Part shown: in pieces, positions 1 to 6,218 of the stretch
How positions within the stretch are numbered: position 1 is the first letter of the stretch
Layout of the letters: the number at the start of each line of letters is the position of its first letter
Source: an uncultured Bacteroidales bacterium
Lineage (GTDB): Bacteria; Bacteroidota; Bacteroidia; Bacteroidales; UBA932
Direction of reading: 5' to 3'
Length of the DNA: 9,514 nucleotides
Assembly (NCBI GenBank): GCA_946627685.1
Contig: CAMOVV010000025.1
Span: 1-9,514, forward strand
The notes under the pieces: model-generated
Told to the model about the DNA's origin: nothing
Databases searched by the model: none
Seen by the model: the letters and a program-made list of their open reading frames with translations, nothing else
Program-made: the position numbers and the translations under genes

Positions 1-1347
1 CTTTGAGAGATTGTCGGCCACGTACCAGCGGCTGGCGGCACGGAGGTTCTCGTAATAGCTCTTCGCGGGGTCGATGTCAAGGGTGCTGTAATCCTTCCAT
101 TTGTCAGGATATCCGATTTTTACGGTGAAGTTGGAGAGTTTCTCCATAGCTTTCACCTTGGTGCTGTCACCCATCCATTCGAGGGCCTGGATATGCTCGC
201 CCAGAGCCTTCTGGAGATTGCCAACGAGGGCGAGCATCTTCTCCTTGCTGCTCTCGGGGAAATACTTGGCGACGTACATCTCGCCAACGGCCTCGCCGAG
301 GATGCCGTTGGGAACGGCCATGGCCCTCTTCCAACGGGGTTTCTGCTCCTTCACGCCGGCCATCTGGGTGCTGAAGAAATCGAAGCTGGCGTCATAGAAG
401 TCGTCGCTCACGGAGCCGCAGGCGCCGGAGATTATCCTGGAAGCGAGGTAGTCCTTGAGGACGTCGAGGGGAGCCGAAGCGTAGTAGTCGCTGAAAGCCT
501 TGAAGAAAGAAGGTTCGGCGACGATGATCTTGTCCTGCTCGGGAATACCCCTGGCATCGAAGTAAGCCGCGAAGGGGAAGCCTTTGTAGGTCTCCACCAA
601 TTCCTTGGTGGACATGGGGTTGTACTGGGCGATATAGTTCCTTTCCTGCTCCTTGGTCCAGGAGTTGAAGGCAAGGACATCTTCCACGCCGAGGGTGTTG
701 TCCGCGGCCGCGGAAGGATTCTCGGCCCCCGCGAGGGTGAAAATCCTGTTCAGGAATTTGAGATAACCTTCCTTGATTGCGGCGTTCTCCTCGGTGAGAT
801 AGTAGTCGCGGTCGCCGATTCCGAGGCCGCCCTGGCCGATATAGAGAATCTGCCTGTCGCTGTCCTTGAGGTCGGCCTCGACATAGGCGCCGAAGAAGCC
901 GCTCTCGCCGGAGTCATGAAGGTCGGCGAGCTCGCGGGCGAGAGCCTCCTTGTCGGCGGCAGCGTAAATCTTTTCAAGATAAGGCTTTATGGGAGCGGCG
1001 CCTTCGCTGTTGAGGCGGACCGAGTCGAGACCCATCTTGTAGAGGTCGGAAATCTTCTGGTCGATAGTGCCTTTCTCGGCCTTCATCTTGGCCATCTCGG
1101 CGAAAAGGTCGTTGAGCCTGGTGACGTTATTCTCCCTGAGGACATCGAAGGAGCCGAAACGGGCAAATTCCGGTTTAAGAGGGTTGTTTTTCTGCCAGCC
1201 GCCGGTGGAATAAGCGTAAAAATCAGCCTTGGGGCTGACGGTCATGTCGAGGTTTCCAAGGTCGAAAGCGGGGACTCCGGCCTGTTTCTGTCCGCCGCAG
1301 CCTGCAAAGGCCGCAGCCGTGAAAATAATCATAAGAACTTTCTTCAT
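1..1347 (-). CDS. M13 family zinc metallopeptidase lipoprotein (neprilysin/PepO-like), 3' end outside window
   Basis: Seen: reading leftward from ATG at 1347, the frame stays open to base 1, giving 449 residues without a stop. The N-terminus is a lipoprotein signal (MKKVLMIIFTAAAFAGC) with a lipobox ending at Cys17, so the protein is probably anchored in a membrane of the envelope. Residues 40-80 carry the M13 N-terminal signature (DFYAYSTGGW, then a GSFDVL block), and residues 171-184 read GQGGLGIGDRDYYL, matching the GGLGLPDRDYYL block of this family. Known: M13 enzymes (neprilysin, PepO) are about 650-700 residues and cut peptides using HExxH and ExxxD zinc ligands plus an NAFY/NAYY substrate motif. 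All of those lie downstream, beyond the window, so catalytic competence cannot be judged. The start is supported by the signal peptide and an A-rich leader; there is no Shine-Dalgarno. It is divergent from the transporter gene. Family call is firm; the peptide substrate is unknown. Confidence 0.93.
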   Translation of the reverse strand, partial: MKKVLMIIFTAAAFAGCGGQKQAGVPAFDLGNLDMTVSPKADFYAYSTGGWQKNNPLKPEFARFGSFDVLRENNVTRLNDLFAEMAKMKAEKGTIDQKISDLYKMGLDSVRLNSEGAAPIKPYLEKIYAAADKEALARELADLHDSGESGFFGAYVEADLKDSDRQILYIGQGGLGIGDRDYYLTEENAAIKEGYLKFLNRIFTLAGAENPSAAADNTLGVEDVLAFNSWTKEQERNYIAQYNPMSTKELVETYKGFPFAAYFDARGIPEQDKIIVAEPSFFKAFSDYYASAPLDVLKDYLASRIISGACGSVSDDFYDASFDFFSTQMAGVKEQKPRWKRAMAVPNGILGEAVGEMYVAKYFPESSKEKMLALVGNLQKALGEHIQALEWMGDSTKVKAMEKLSNFTVKIGYPDKWKDYSTLDIDPAKSYYENLRAASRWYVADNLSK

Positions 1348-1392
1348 ATTTTGGTTTTATTAATCGTAATCGTTCATTGTATGCGTCCAAAC

Positions 1393-1422
1393 TTGCAAAG
1401 TTATCATTTTTTCCGATATTTG
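1393..1422 (+). promoter_or_regulatory. Candidate promoter for the BASS transporter gene
   Basis: TTG at 1393-1395, a 19-base spacer, then GATATTTG at 1415-1422 (7 of 8 to TAnnTTTG). Spacing is the typical one for the Bacteroidetes housekeeping sigma factor. Initiation would fall near 1428, only about 10 bases before the ATG at 1439. It is interleaved with the opposing -7 element at 1396-1403. Confidence 0.4.
1396..1403 (-). promoter_or_regulatory. Candidate -7 element for the M13 peptidase gene
   Basis: Read on the minus strand the site is TAACTTTG, an exact match to the Bacteroidetes -7 consensus TAnnTTTG. It would start transcription near 1390, leaving a leader of about 43 bases before the ATG at 1347. 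I see no good -33 TTTG at the expected spacing, so this is a half-supported promoter. It overlaps the opposing promoter candidate for the transporter. Confidence 0.45.
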
Positions 1423-1438
1423 CGTTCCATTTTACGAT

Positions 1439-2410
1439 ATGGAACAAAAACCGACATTCCTGCAGTTCCTGAAGAACTGGATGCTGCCGCTTTCGATGAC
1501 CTTCGGAGCGGTTTTCTACCTTTTCTATCACTTCGTTCCGGCCCTGGACGCCGCCGAGCCCCATATCGACCGGATATTGAAGGAGTTCCAGCCCGTCCTG
1601 GTAGGCATCATGCTCTTCCTGCAGTTCAACCTCATCTCCCCTTCCGACCTTCGTCCCCGCAAATGGCACATAGGGATTCTGCTGTTCCAGACCGTCGCCT
1701 TCCTGGGCTTCGGCTTTTGGGCCGCATCCATTTCCCAGGCCGACATGAAGGTTCTGGCAGAGACTGCGATGCTCTGCGTCATCTGCCCCACCGCTGCGGC
1801 CTCGGGGGTTATCACCAGGAAACTTGGCGGAGACCTTCCCGGAGACATGGCCTGCGTCGTGCTGACCAACTGCCTTGCGGCCCTCATGCTGCCGCTGATG
1901 CTTCCCAAGGTCAACCCGGCCATCAGCCTCTCCTTCGGAGCCGCTTTCACGAAAATCCTGGTGAGGGTATTCTCCATCCTCCTTCTGCCCTGCATCGCCG
2001 CCTGGGTGATAAGATACACCTGGAAAAGCCTTCAGGAAAAGCTGGCGACCTTCGCCGACCTGGCCTTCTACGTGTGGGGCGTCTGCCTGGCAATGGCCAT
2101 CTCCCTCGCCACCAAATCCCTTCTGGAAAGCGGACTTTCTCTCTGGGTCATCGCCGGAATCGGACTTGTCTCCCTTCTTACCTGCGTCTTCCAGTTCTGG
2201 CTCGGGAGAAGGATAGGCCGAAGCGGCGGCAGGGTAACCAGGATAACGGCAGGACAGGCGCTCGGGCAGAAAAACAACGGCTTCCTCATCTGGGTGTGCT
2301 TCACCTTCCTCACTCCGGTGACCTCCGTCGCGGGAGGCCTCTACGCCATCTGGCAGAATCTCATAAATTCCTGGGAGCTCTACGAGCACAGAAAGGAAGC
2401 CGGAGAGTGA
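1439..2410 (+). CDS. BASS-family (bile acid:sodium symporter-like) membrane transporter
   Basis: The 323-residue product is strongly hydrophobic, with about nine or ten likely membrane helices (roughly residues 14-34, 50-66, 75-95, 105-122, 135-157, 167-191, 205-225, 234-256, 283-306). Two polar breaks resemble the sodium-site crossover regions of the fold: CPTAAAS at 116-122 followed by GGDLPGD and a TN pair (143-144), and GQALGQKN at 272-279. The C-terminal QN..NSW stretch (306-312) is the pattern I recall from Bacteroidales members annotated as bile acid:sodium symporters. Known: the superfamily (ASBT, PanS, plant BASS) moves organic anions such as bile acids, pantoate or pyruvate, usually with sodium. 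The real substrate cannot be read from sequence, and bile acid transport should not be assumed. ATG at 1439 follows a candidate promoter closely. The TPR gene follows 63 bases downstream on the same strand, possibly co-transcribed. Confidence 0.85.
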   Translation: MEQKPTFLQFLKNWMLPLSMTFGAVFYLFYHFVPALDAAEPHIDRILKEFQPVLVGIMLFLQFNLISPSDLRPRKWHIGILLFQTVAFLGFGFWAASISQADMKVLAETAMLCVICPTAAASGVITRKLGGDLPGDMACVVLTNCLAALMLPLMLPKVNPAISLSFGAAFTKILVRVFSILLLPCIAAWVIRYTWKSLQEKLATFADLAFYVWGVCLAMAISLATKSLLESGLSLWVIAGIGLVSLLTCVFQFWLGRRIGRSGGRVTRITAGQALGQKNNGFLIWVCFTFLTPVTSVAGGLYAIWQNLINSWELYEHRKEAGE

Positions 2411-2473
2411 TTTTCGCCCGTAAGGCACAATTTTGGCAAGAAACTTCCGTCGGAAACAAAAACGTCGATACTG

Positions 2474-3409
2474 ATGAAAAAACATTTGTTCAAAACCATC
2501 GCTACAGCGGCCTTCATGGCCTTTTTCACCATAATTTCCCAGGCCCAGGACAAGCCCTCCAAGGAAGAATTCCTGGAAAAATACAACCTTCTCGTCTCCA
2601 AGCTCGGCCCCGCCGGGGTGGGAGTTGAGACCGTGCTGAACAAATGGGAGGCCGCCTGGCCGGAAGACGTGGACATGCTGACCGCGAAATTCTCCTATTA
2701 CTACTCAAAGAGCCAGACCACTTCGGTGGAAATCATGGACACAGAGAAATATCTGGGACAGAAGCCGGCCCTCTCCCTGGTAGATTCCCTGGGGAAAAAG
2801 GTCAACTATTTCCAGGTGACGACCTTCGACGACGAGCTTTTCTCCCAGGCGACCACCGCAATCGACAAAGCCATCGGCCTTGAAAAGAACCGCCTGGACC
2901 TGAGGTTCCTCAAGACCACCGCCCTTCTCTCCTACGAAAAAGGCAGTCCGGACATGGCCCTGGCCGACCTTAAAGCCCTCGCCGACTATCACAATCACAC
3001 CCACCCGGCCTGGACCTATCCCGAAATGACGGTCGACGACGACTTCTTCAAGGCCGCCCTCCAGGAATACTGCTACTCCTTCTTCACCCTCGGCACGCCG
3101 CAGAGTTTCGAGGCCTTCAGGCAGCTTTCCGAGAAGATGCTCGAATACTGGCCGAACGACACCCTGTTCCTGACCAATCTCGGCTCCTACTACCTCGTGT
3201 ACAAGAAGGACAACAAGTCGGCCCTGAAGTATTACAACAAGGTTCTGAAAATCTCCCCCAACGACTACACGGCGGCGAAGAACTGCGTGCTGCTGGCAAG
3301 GAACGAAAAGGATGTAAAACTGGAAAAGAAATATCTTCCCATCCTCATCAAAGCAACTGAAAACGAGGGAGAAAGGCGTTCCGCAGAGGCAAGGCTCCGC
3401 TCCCTTTAG
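2474..3409 (+). CDS. Exported tetratricopeptide-repeat (TPR) protein of unknown function
   Basis: The product has 311 residues. Residues 1-24 form a Sec signal peptide (basic MKKHLFK, hydrophobic core, S-Q-A site), so the mature protein is probably periplasmic or on the envelope; there is no lipobox cysteine. The rest is helical. The clearest TPR unit is at about 229-263 (LGSYYLVYKKDNKSALKYY, ending in a P-N-D turn), and a weaker repeat-like pair lies around 122-170 (ATTAIDKAIGLEK..., then a D-MALADLKAL helix). TPRs normally scaffold protein-protein contacts and have no catalysis of their own. The region around residues 75-115 matches nothing I recognise. The ATG at 2474 is set by the signal peptide; the 63-base leader has a CAATTTTG near-match to a -7 element at 2428-2435 but no convincing -33, so it may depend on the transporter promoter. 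Its stop overlaps the stop of the opposing methyltransferase gene. Confidence 0.85.
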   Translation: MKKHLFKTIATAAFMAFFTIISQAQDKPSKEEFLEKYNLLVSKLGPAGVGVETVLNKWEAAWPEDVDMLTAKFSYYYSKSQTTSVEIMDTEKYLGQKPALSLVDSLGKKVNYFQVTTFDDELFSQATTAIDKAIGLEKNRLDLRFLKTTALLSYEKGSPDMALADLKALADYHNHTHPAWTYPEMTVDDDFFKAALQEYCYSFFTLGTPQSFEAFRQLSEKMLEYWPNDTLFLTNLGSYYLVYKKDNKSALKYYNKVLKISPNDYTAAKNCVLLARNEKDVKLEKKYLPILIKATENEGERRSAEARLRSL

Positions 3410-4800
3410 CCTATTTCCATACGGACCCTCCTCGAAAGAGGATGAAGACTGTTCACCCGGCCGCCGAGGTTCTTTACCGCTCCGACCGGGTGATTCCCGT
3501 ATGTCAGGACCACAAAGCCTTTCGGGGCCCCGTCAAGGACGACGGCATCCCTGCGAAGGTATCTAAGGGCCGTTTCCTTGTCGGCGGCGAAAGAAGGAAG
3601 GGAGCCTGAGGCGAAAGAAAGGCTCAGGACAAGGTCCTCCGAGGGAACGAAATCCCTTCCTTTGAGGGCTCCCACGGCGACTCCCCTTCTGATGGGATGC
3701 AGGGAGGAAAGGGCCCCCACCTCCGCAGCTATGACCGACGGGACCGCTATCACGGTGTCCCCTGCCCTTGAAAAGACGAAATCTCCGGAAAGACAGCTCC
3801 GGACAGAAGCGGGCATGACATCGCCGGAAGGGGCCTTCATGCGTTTTTTCCATGTGCATCCGCCTTCCTTTATGACCGCGGAGCAGTACTGTCCCTCTCC
3901 GGAAGGCACCAGTCCCGGGACAAGGAGATACCCGTATTCCGTGGTGACCAATCCGTTGACATCCATTTCTTTCCCTCCTTCATTCCCATACAGGGGAGAC
4001 GCCCCGAGGTCAGCGCAGACCCACCTGACGATGCCGTCGTTCTCCTCCTTCTCGAAGGTACAGGTGGAATAGACCAGGACGCCTCCTTCCTTCAGGGCGG
4101 GCCAGACCGAGGACAGAATCCTTTTCTGCCTTGACGCGCAGAGGGCCACGAGGTCCTCCGACCACTCTTCCCGCGCCCCTGAGTCCTTGCGGAACATCCC
4201 CTCGCCGGAGCAGGGAACGTCGGCGAGAATCACGTCGAAAAAGCCTTCAAGACAGGCGAAGGCGGCTGGGTCGCAGGAGGTCACGACCACGTTGGGGTCA
4301 CCCCAGATGGCGAGATTGTCGGCGAGGATGCCGCAGCGGCTCTTCATGACCTCGTTGCAGACAAGGAGGAAACCGTCGCCGAGCCTTTCGCGAAGGGAGG
4401 CGGCAAGGTCGGTGGATTTGCCCCCGGGGGCGGCGCACAGATCCAGGACCCGCAATGGCCTGCCCAGGGATTCCACCTCATTCCCAGTAAGTTCTCTCCG
4501 GAAAATCATCCCCGGGAACATGGCCGACGCGTCCTGCACATAGTAGCAGCCGGCGTTGAAAAGCGGGTCGAGGGTGAACACCGGGCGGGACTCAAGGTCC
4601 CTTCCCCATTTGCACCAAGGCGAAACTTCCTTTATTCCAAGGTAAGACAGTTCCTCTTCCGGGGAAGATATCTTCCCGGGGTTGAACCTTATGGATACCG
4701 AAGGGGGAAGGTCGAAGGCAGGAAGGCACTTCCCGGCCTTTTCCCGGCCCAGAGCCCTTTCCAGGATGGAAATCAAAGTCTCCCGGTCAGTTCCCGGCAT
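3406..4800 (-). CDS. NOL1/NOP2/Sun-family RNA cytosine-5 methyltransferase, RsmF-like
   Basis: This cytoplasmic SAM-dependent enzyme should place m5C on rRNA (E. coli RsmF acts on 16S rRNA) or tRNA; the target here is not determinable. Visible in the 464 residues: an N-terminal RNA-binding part with SVSIRFNP (34-41) and GCYYVQDASAM (84-94); SAM motif I, DLCAAPGGKST (120-130); motif IV, DVPCSGEGMF (194-203) with Cys197; and motif VI, YSTCTF (244-249) with Cys247. The two cysteines are the release and nucleophilic residues of this family, so the enzyme looks intact. The C-terminus (about 385-464, including LRRDAVVL and GNHPVGAVKN) fits the PUA-like RNA-binding tail of RsmF, and the length fits RsmF (about 480). 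The ATG lies 6 bases after the SRPBCC stop, with a GAGAAG stretch overlapping that stop, suggesting translational coupling. Last gene of the pyrE cluster. Confidence 0.92.
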   Translation of the reverse strand: MPGTDRETLISILERALGREKAGKCLPAFDLPPSVSIRFNPGKISSPEEELSYLGIKEVSPWCKWGRDLESRPVFTLDPLFNAGCYYVQDASAMFPGMIFRRELTGNEVESLGRPLRVLDLCAAPGGKSTDLAASLRERLGDGFLLVCNEVMKSRCGILADNLAIWGDPNVVVTSCDPAAFACLEGFFDVILADVPCSGEGMFRKDSGAREEWSEDLVALCASRQKRILSSVWPALKEGGVLVYSTCTFEKEENDGIVRWVCADLGASPLYGNEGGKEMDVNGLVTTEYGYLLVPGLVPSGEGQYCSAVIKEGGCTWKKRMKAPSGDVMPASVRSCLSGDFVFSRAGDTVIAVPSVIAAEVGALSSLHPIRRGVAVGALKGRDFVPSEDLVLSLSFASGSLPSFAADKETALRYLRRDAVVLDGAPKGFVVLTYGNHPVGAVKNLGGRVNSLHPLSRRVRMEIG

Positions 4801-4806
4801 GGCTTC

Positions 4807-5280
4807 TCAGATATTGTACTTCTTCCTCAGCTCGTCGAGCTGCTCCTGGCTCATACCCTCCGGCATCCTCCCTTCGGAAGCGGCCGCCAGGGAATCTACC
4901 AGCTTGTCCATCACGTCCTTGAGCTTTCCGCCCAGAAGCATCTTCATCATGAAATTCAGCTCGGCCGACATTTCAAGGTGGAAATCCGTCTTGGAAGGGT
5001 CGTTCCCGTCCGCCGGGTCGAAGTGCATCGTAAGGCTGAACGGGAACGGGGCCCCGTTGTCCTTGAAATTGATGCTCGAATAGGGGACCCTCTCCCCCAC
5101 CTTCACCCCGACAGGGAAGCCCTGTACGGTGGCCGAGATGCTGTCGAAATCAGCCTGCACAGCTTCCTTCTTGTCATCGGGGAGGAAATTGACGAAATTG
5201 CGCATGTCGGTGAACGCCATGTAAAGCTCGGCGGGCGACTTGGACACCACCGCATGCTTGCTTTCTATCTCTGTTGCCAT
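4807..5280 (-). CDS. SRPBCC/START-like ligand-binding domain protein
   Basis: A 157-residue protein starting MATEIESKHAVV. The layout is that of small SRPBCC (polyketide cyclase/Bet v 1-like) proteins: an N-terminal strand, then SPAELYMAFTDMRNFVNFLP (about 14-33), a beta-rich middle (ISATV..VGVKVGERVPYSSINFK), a further strand DFHLEMSAELN, and a long C-terminal helix with FMMKMLLGGKLKDVMDKLVDSLA. No catalytic motif, signal peptide or membrane segment is visible; it is probably cytosolic. The fold usually binds a hydrophobic ligand; the ligand and role here are unknown. The start at 5280 is chosen because residues match the fold from there; the frame stays open upstream to 5424, but that extension would be made of inverted-repeat DNA. 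From memory, an SRPBCC gene beside pyrE is a recurrent arrangement in Bacteroidales, which I could not verify. Close coupling to the methyltransferase gene (6-base gap). Confidence 0.8.
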   Translation of the reverse strand: MATEIESKHAVVSKSPAELYMAFTDMRNFVNFLPDDKKEAVQADFDSISATVQGFPVGVKVGERVPYSSINFKDNGAPFPFSLTMHFDPADGNDPSKTDFHLEMSAELNFMMKMLLGGKLKDVMDKLVDSLAAASEGRMPEGMSQEQLDELRKKYNI

Positions 5281-5285
5281 AATAG

Positions 5286-5294
5286 ATTCAGTTT
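5286..5294. repeat. Left 9-bp direct repeat (putative target-site duplication)
   Basis: ATTCAGTTT here recurs exactly at 5507-5515. It abuts the left terminal inverted repeat of the candidate element and lies just upstream of the SRPBCC start codon. Exact 9-bp copies at both borders of an inverted-repeat structure are the usual footprint of a transposition event. Confidence 0.55.
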
Positions 5295-5345
5295 TTAAGT
5301 TTCGCATTTGCGAAAACCTTTGTCCGGAGGCCGGAGGCCGACAGC

Positions 5346-5369
5346 TTTTCCCTCCGAGGGGAGGGAAAA
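5346..5369. repeat. Perfect 10-bp hairpin inside the candidate element
   Basis: TTTTCCCTCC at 5346-5355 and GGAGGGAAAA at 5360-5369 are exact reverse complements separated by the 4-base loop GAGG. The T-tract lies before the stem and the A-tract after it on either strand, so this is not a canonical intrinsic terminator. Confidence 0.7.
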
Positions 5370-5382
5370 CGGGAAAAGGGTG

Positions 5383-5414
5383 GGGTAAATATATAAAAAA
5401 TATTTGCTTTACCC
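5383..5414. repeat. Central AT-rich hairpin of the candidate element
   Basis: GGGTAAA at 5383-5389 pairs exactly with TTTACCC at 5408-5414. Within it AAATAT (5387-5392) can alternatively pair with ATATTT (5400-5405), giving a bulged stem. Its midpoint (about 5398) coincides with the centre of the whole 212-bp structure, as expected for a palindromic element. Confidence 0.6.
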
Positions 5415-5425
5415 TCTCCTCCAAA
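5395..5425 (-). promoter_or_regulatory. Candidate promoter inside the element, reading toward the SRPBCC gene
   Basis: On the minus strand there is TTTG (plus coordinates 5422-5425), exactly 19 bases, then TATTTTTT (5395-5402), which is 7 of 8 to TAnnTTTG. Transcription would begin near 5388 and give a structured leader of about 108 bases before the SRPBCC ATG. AT-rich DNA makes chance matches easier, so this is tentative. Confidence 0.35.
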
Positions 5426-5506
5426 CCTCCTCCCCTCAGGGAAGGAGGCTTTCATTCGCCCCTGCTGGGCTCAAACAGAGGATACTTTCGCATCTGCAAA
5501 AGTCAA

Positions 5507-5515
5507 ATTCAGTTT
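5507..5515. repeat. Right 9-bp direct repeat (putative target-site duplication)
   Basis: Exact copy of ATTCAGTTT at 5286-5294. It overlaps the first two bases, on the plus strand, of the pyrE stop triplet (5514-5516) without changing it, so insertion would leave pyrE intact. Confidence 0.55.
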
Positions 5516-6149
5516 AAACGTTGTTCCAGTTTGCAGGGTCCTTTCTCCAGAGGTTCAGGGTCTGCATGTCCTTTTCGCTGACGCGTCCCGCTTCAAGAGC
5601 CGTCTGCACGAGGGCGGGATAGTTGGACAGGGTCACGAGAGGGACCCCCGCGGCGGCGAAAGCCTCCTCCGCCTGCGGGAAGGCATAGGTAAACACGGCC
5701 ACCATGCCGAGGACGTCGGCGCCGGCCTCACGGAGGGCCTCGACGGCTGCCAGACTGCTCTTTCCTGTGGACACAAGGTCTTCAATCACAACTACTTTCG
5801 CCCCTTCAGGAAGAGTGCCTTCTATCTGGGAGCGGGTGCCGTGGTCTTTCGCGGAGGGACGGACATAGACAAAGGGCATTCCCAGCTCGTTTGCGACCAG
5901 CACCCCATGAGCGATGGCTCCGGTGGCCACTCCGGCCACGACCTCGGCGCCGGGGCAGAGTTCCCTGGCCTTCGCGCTCAGCCAGGAAGCCACCTTCCCC
6001 CTCAGGGCCGGAGCCGAAAGAATCTTTCTGTTGTCACAGTAAATGGGCGACTTCCAACCGGACGCCCAGGTAAAAGGGTCCTCGGGACGAAGCAGCACCG
6101 CTCCGATTTCCAAAAGACCGCCGGCGAGATTCCTTTCAATATCCGTCAT
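5514..6149 (-). CDS. pyrE: Orotate phosphoribosyltransferase
   Basis: Catalyses orotate + PRPP to orotidine 5'-monophosphate and pyrophosphate, the fifth step of de novo UMP synthesis, in the cytosol. The 211-residue product has the full type-I PRTase layout: an N-terminal hood with FTWASGWKSPIYCDNR (26-41), GVATGAIAHG (73-82), the flexible loop with R97, K101 and H103 (YVRPSAKDHGT, 95-105), and the PRPP-binding loop VVVIEDLVSTGKSS (119-132) with the E-D pair that contacts the ribose. Length is normal for the family. The ATG at 6149 precedes the expected hood helix, with no Shine-Dalgarno. First gene of the minus-strand cluster pyrE, SRPBCC, methyltransferase; divergent from the Nudix gene. 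An exact -7 promoter element sits 33 bases upstream. Nothing suggests loss of activity. Confidence 0.97.
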   Translation of the reverse strand: MTDIERNLAGGLLEIGAVLLRPEDPFTWASGWKSPIYCDNRKILSAPALRGKVASWLSAKARELCPGAEVVAGVATGAIAHGVLVANELGMPFVYVRPSAKDHGTRSQIEGTLPEGAKVVVIEDLVSTGKSSLAAVEALREAGADVLGMVAVFTYAFPQAEEAFAAAGVPLVTLSNYPALVQTALEAGRVSEKDMQTLNLWRKDPANWNNV

Positions 6150-6164
6150 TTCAGAAAAACTTCA

Positions 6165-6172
6165 TAAATTTG
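6165..6172 (+). promoter_or_regulatory. Candidate -7 element for the Nudix gene
   Basis: TAAATTTG is an exact match to TAnnTTTG. Initiation would fall near 6179, about 40 bases before the ATG at 6219. No clear -33 TTTG is present at 19-21 bases upstream, a region that overlaps the pyrE start codon. Confidence 0.45.
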
Positions 6173-6186
6173 CAATTGATGCAAAT
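6168..6186. promoter_or_regulatory. Dyad ATTTGCA-N5-TGCAAAT joining the two divergent promoters
   Basis: ATTTGCA (6168-6174) and TGCAAAT (6180-6186) are perfect inverted repeats with a 5-base spacer. The arms contain the TTTG ends of both opposed -7 elements, so the symmetry follows partly from the promoters themselves. It could also be a repressor operator; that is inference. Confidence 0.4.
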
Positions 6187-6189
6187 ATA
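6182..6189 (-). promoter_or_regulatory. Candidate -7 element for pyrE
   Basis: Read on the minus strand the site is TATATTTG, an exact match to TAnnTTTG. Initiation near 6175 would leave a leader of about 26 bases. A TTG lies 23 bases upstream (plus coordinates 6213-6215), longer than the usual 19-21, so the -33 assignment is weak. Confidence 0.5.
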
Positions 6190-6218
6190 TGGATTTTTTT
6201 CGCCCCTGAAAGCAACTG

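Larger units (their letters stand above)
5295..5506. mobile_element. Candidate MITE-like non-coding inverted-repeat element, 212 bp
   Basis: No gene fits between the SRPBCC start and the pyrE stop; the stretch is instead a nearly two-fold symmetric structure. Terminal inverted repeats at 5295-5315 and 5486-5506 match at 16 of 21 positions. Each contains a TTTCGCAT.TGC palindrome-like core (left TTTCGCATTTGCGAAA is perfect in its 7-bp arms). They are bordered outside by 9-bp exact direct repeats. Inside, purine-rich blocks on the left (5347-5389) reappear as pyrimidine-rich blocks on the right (5408-5448), around an AT-rich centre near 5395-5400. Removing the element and one direct repeat joins pyrE to the SRPBCC gene with a 12-base gap. 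It encodes no transposase, so it would be moved in trans. What else: a REP-type structured repeat or an old intergenic regulatory structure. Copies elsewhere in the genome would decide. Confidence 0.6.

Noticed and set aside
2428..2435. CAATTTTG as the -7 element of a TPR gene promoter
   Set aside because: 7 of 8 to the consensus but no -33 element at the expected distance, and the gene may be co-transcribed with the transporter.
1223..2485. 420-codon minus-strand frame antisense to the BASS transporter
   Set aside because: Composition is charged and repetitive with no recognisable domain; it conflicts with the well-supported transporter and with the M13 start.
193..2628. Very long open frame on the plus strand (811 codons) antisense to the M13 gene and running through the BASS gene in another frame
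   Set aside because: Its translation is low-complexity and lacks family motifs, while the genes it overlaps have clear families. It is a by-product of GC-rich codon use.
5346..5369. 10-bp perfect hairpin as a pyrE terminator
   Set aside because: The flanking T and A tracts are in the wrong order for an intrinsic terminator on either strand.
5281..5424. Upstream extension of the SRPBCC gene to a start at 5424 or 5307
   Set aside because: The added residues would come from the inverted-repeat element and do not resemble the SRPBCC fold; the match begins at the ATG at 5280.
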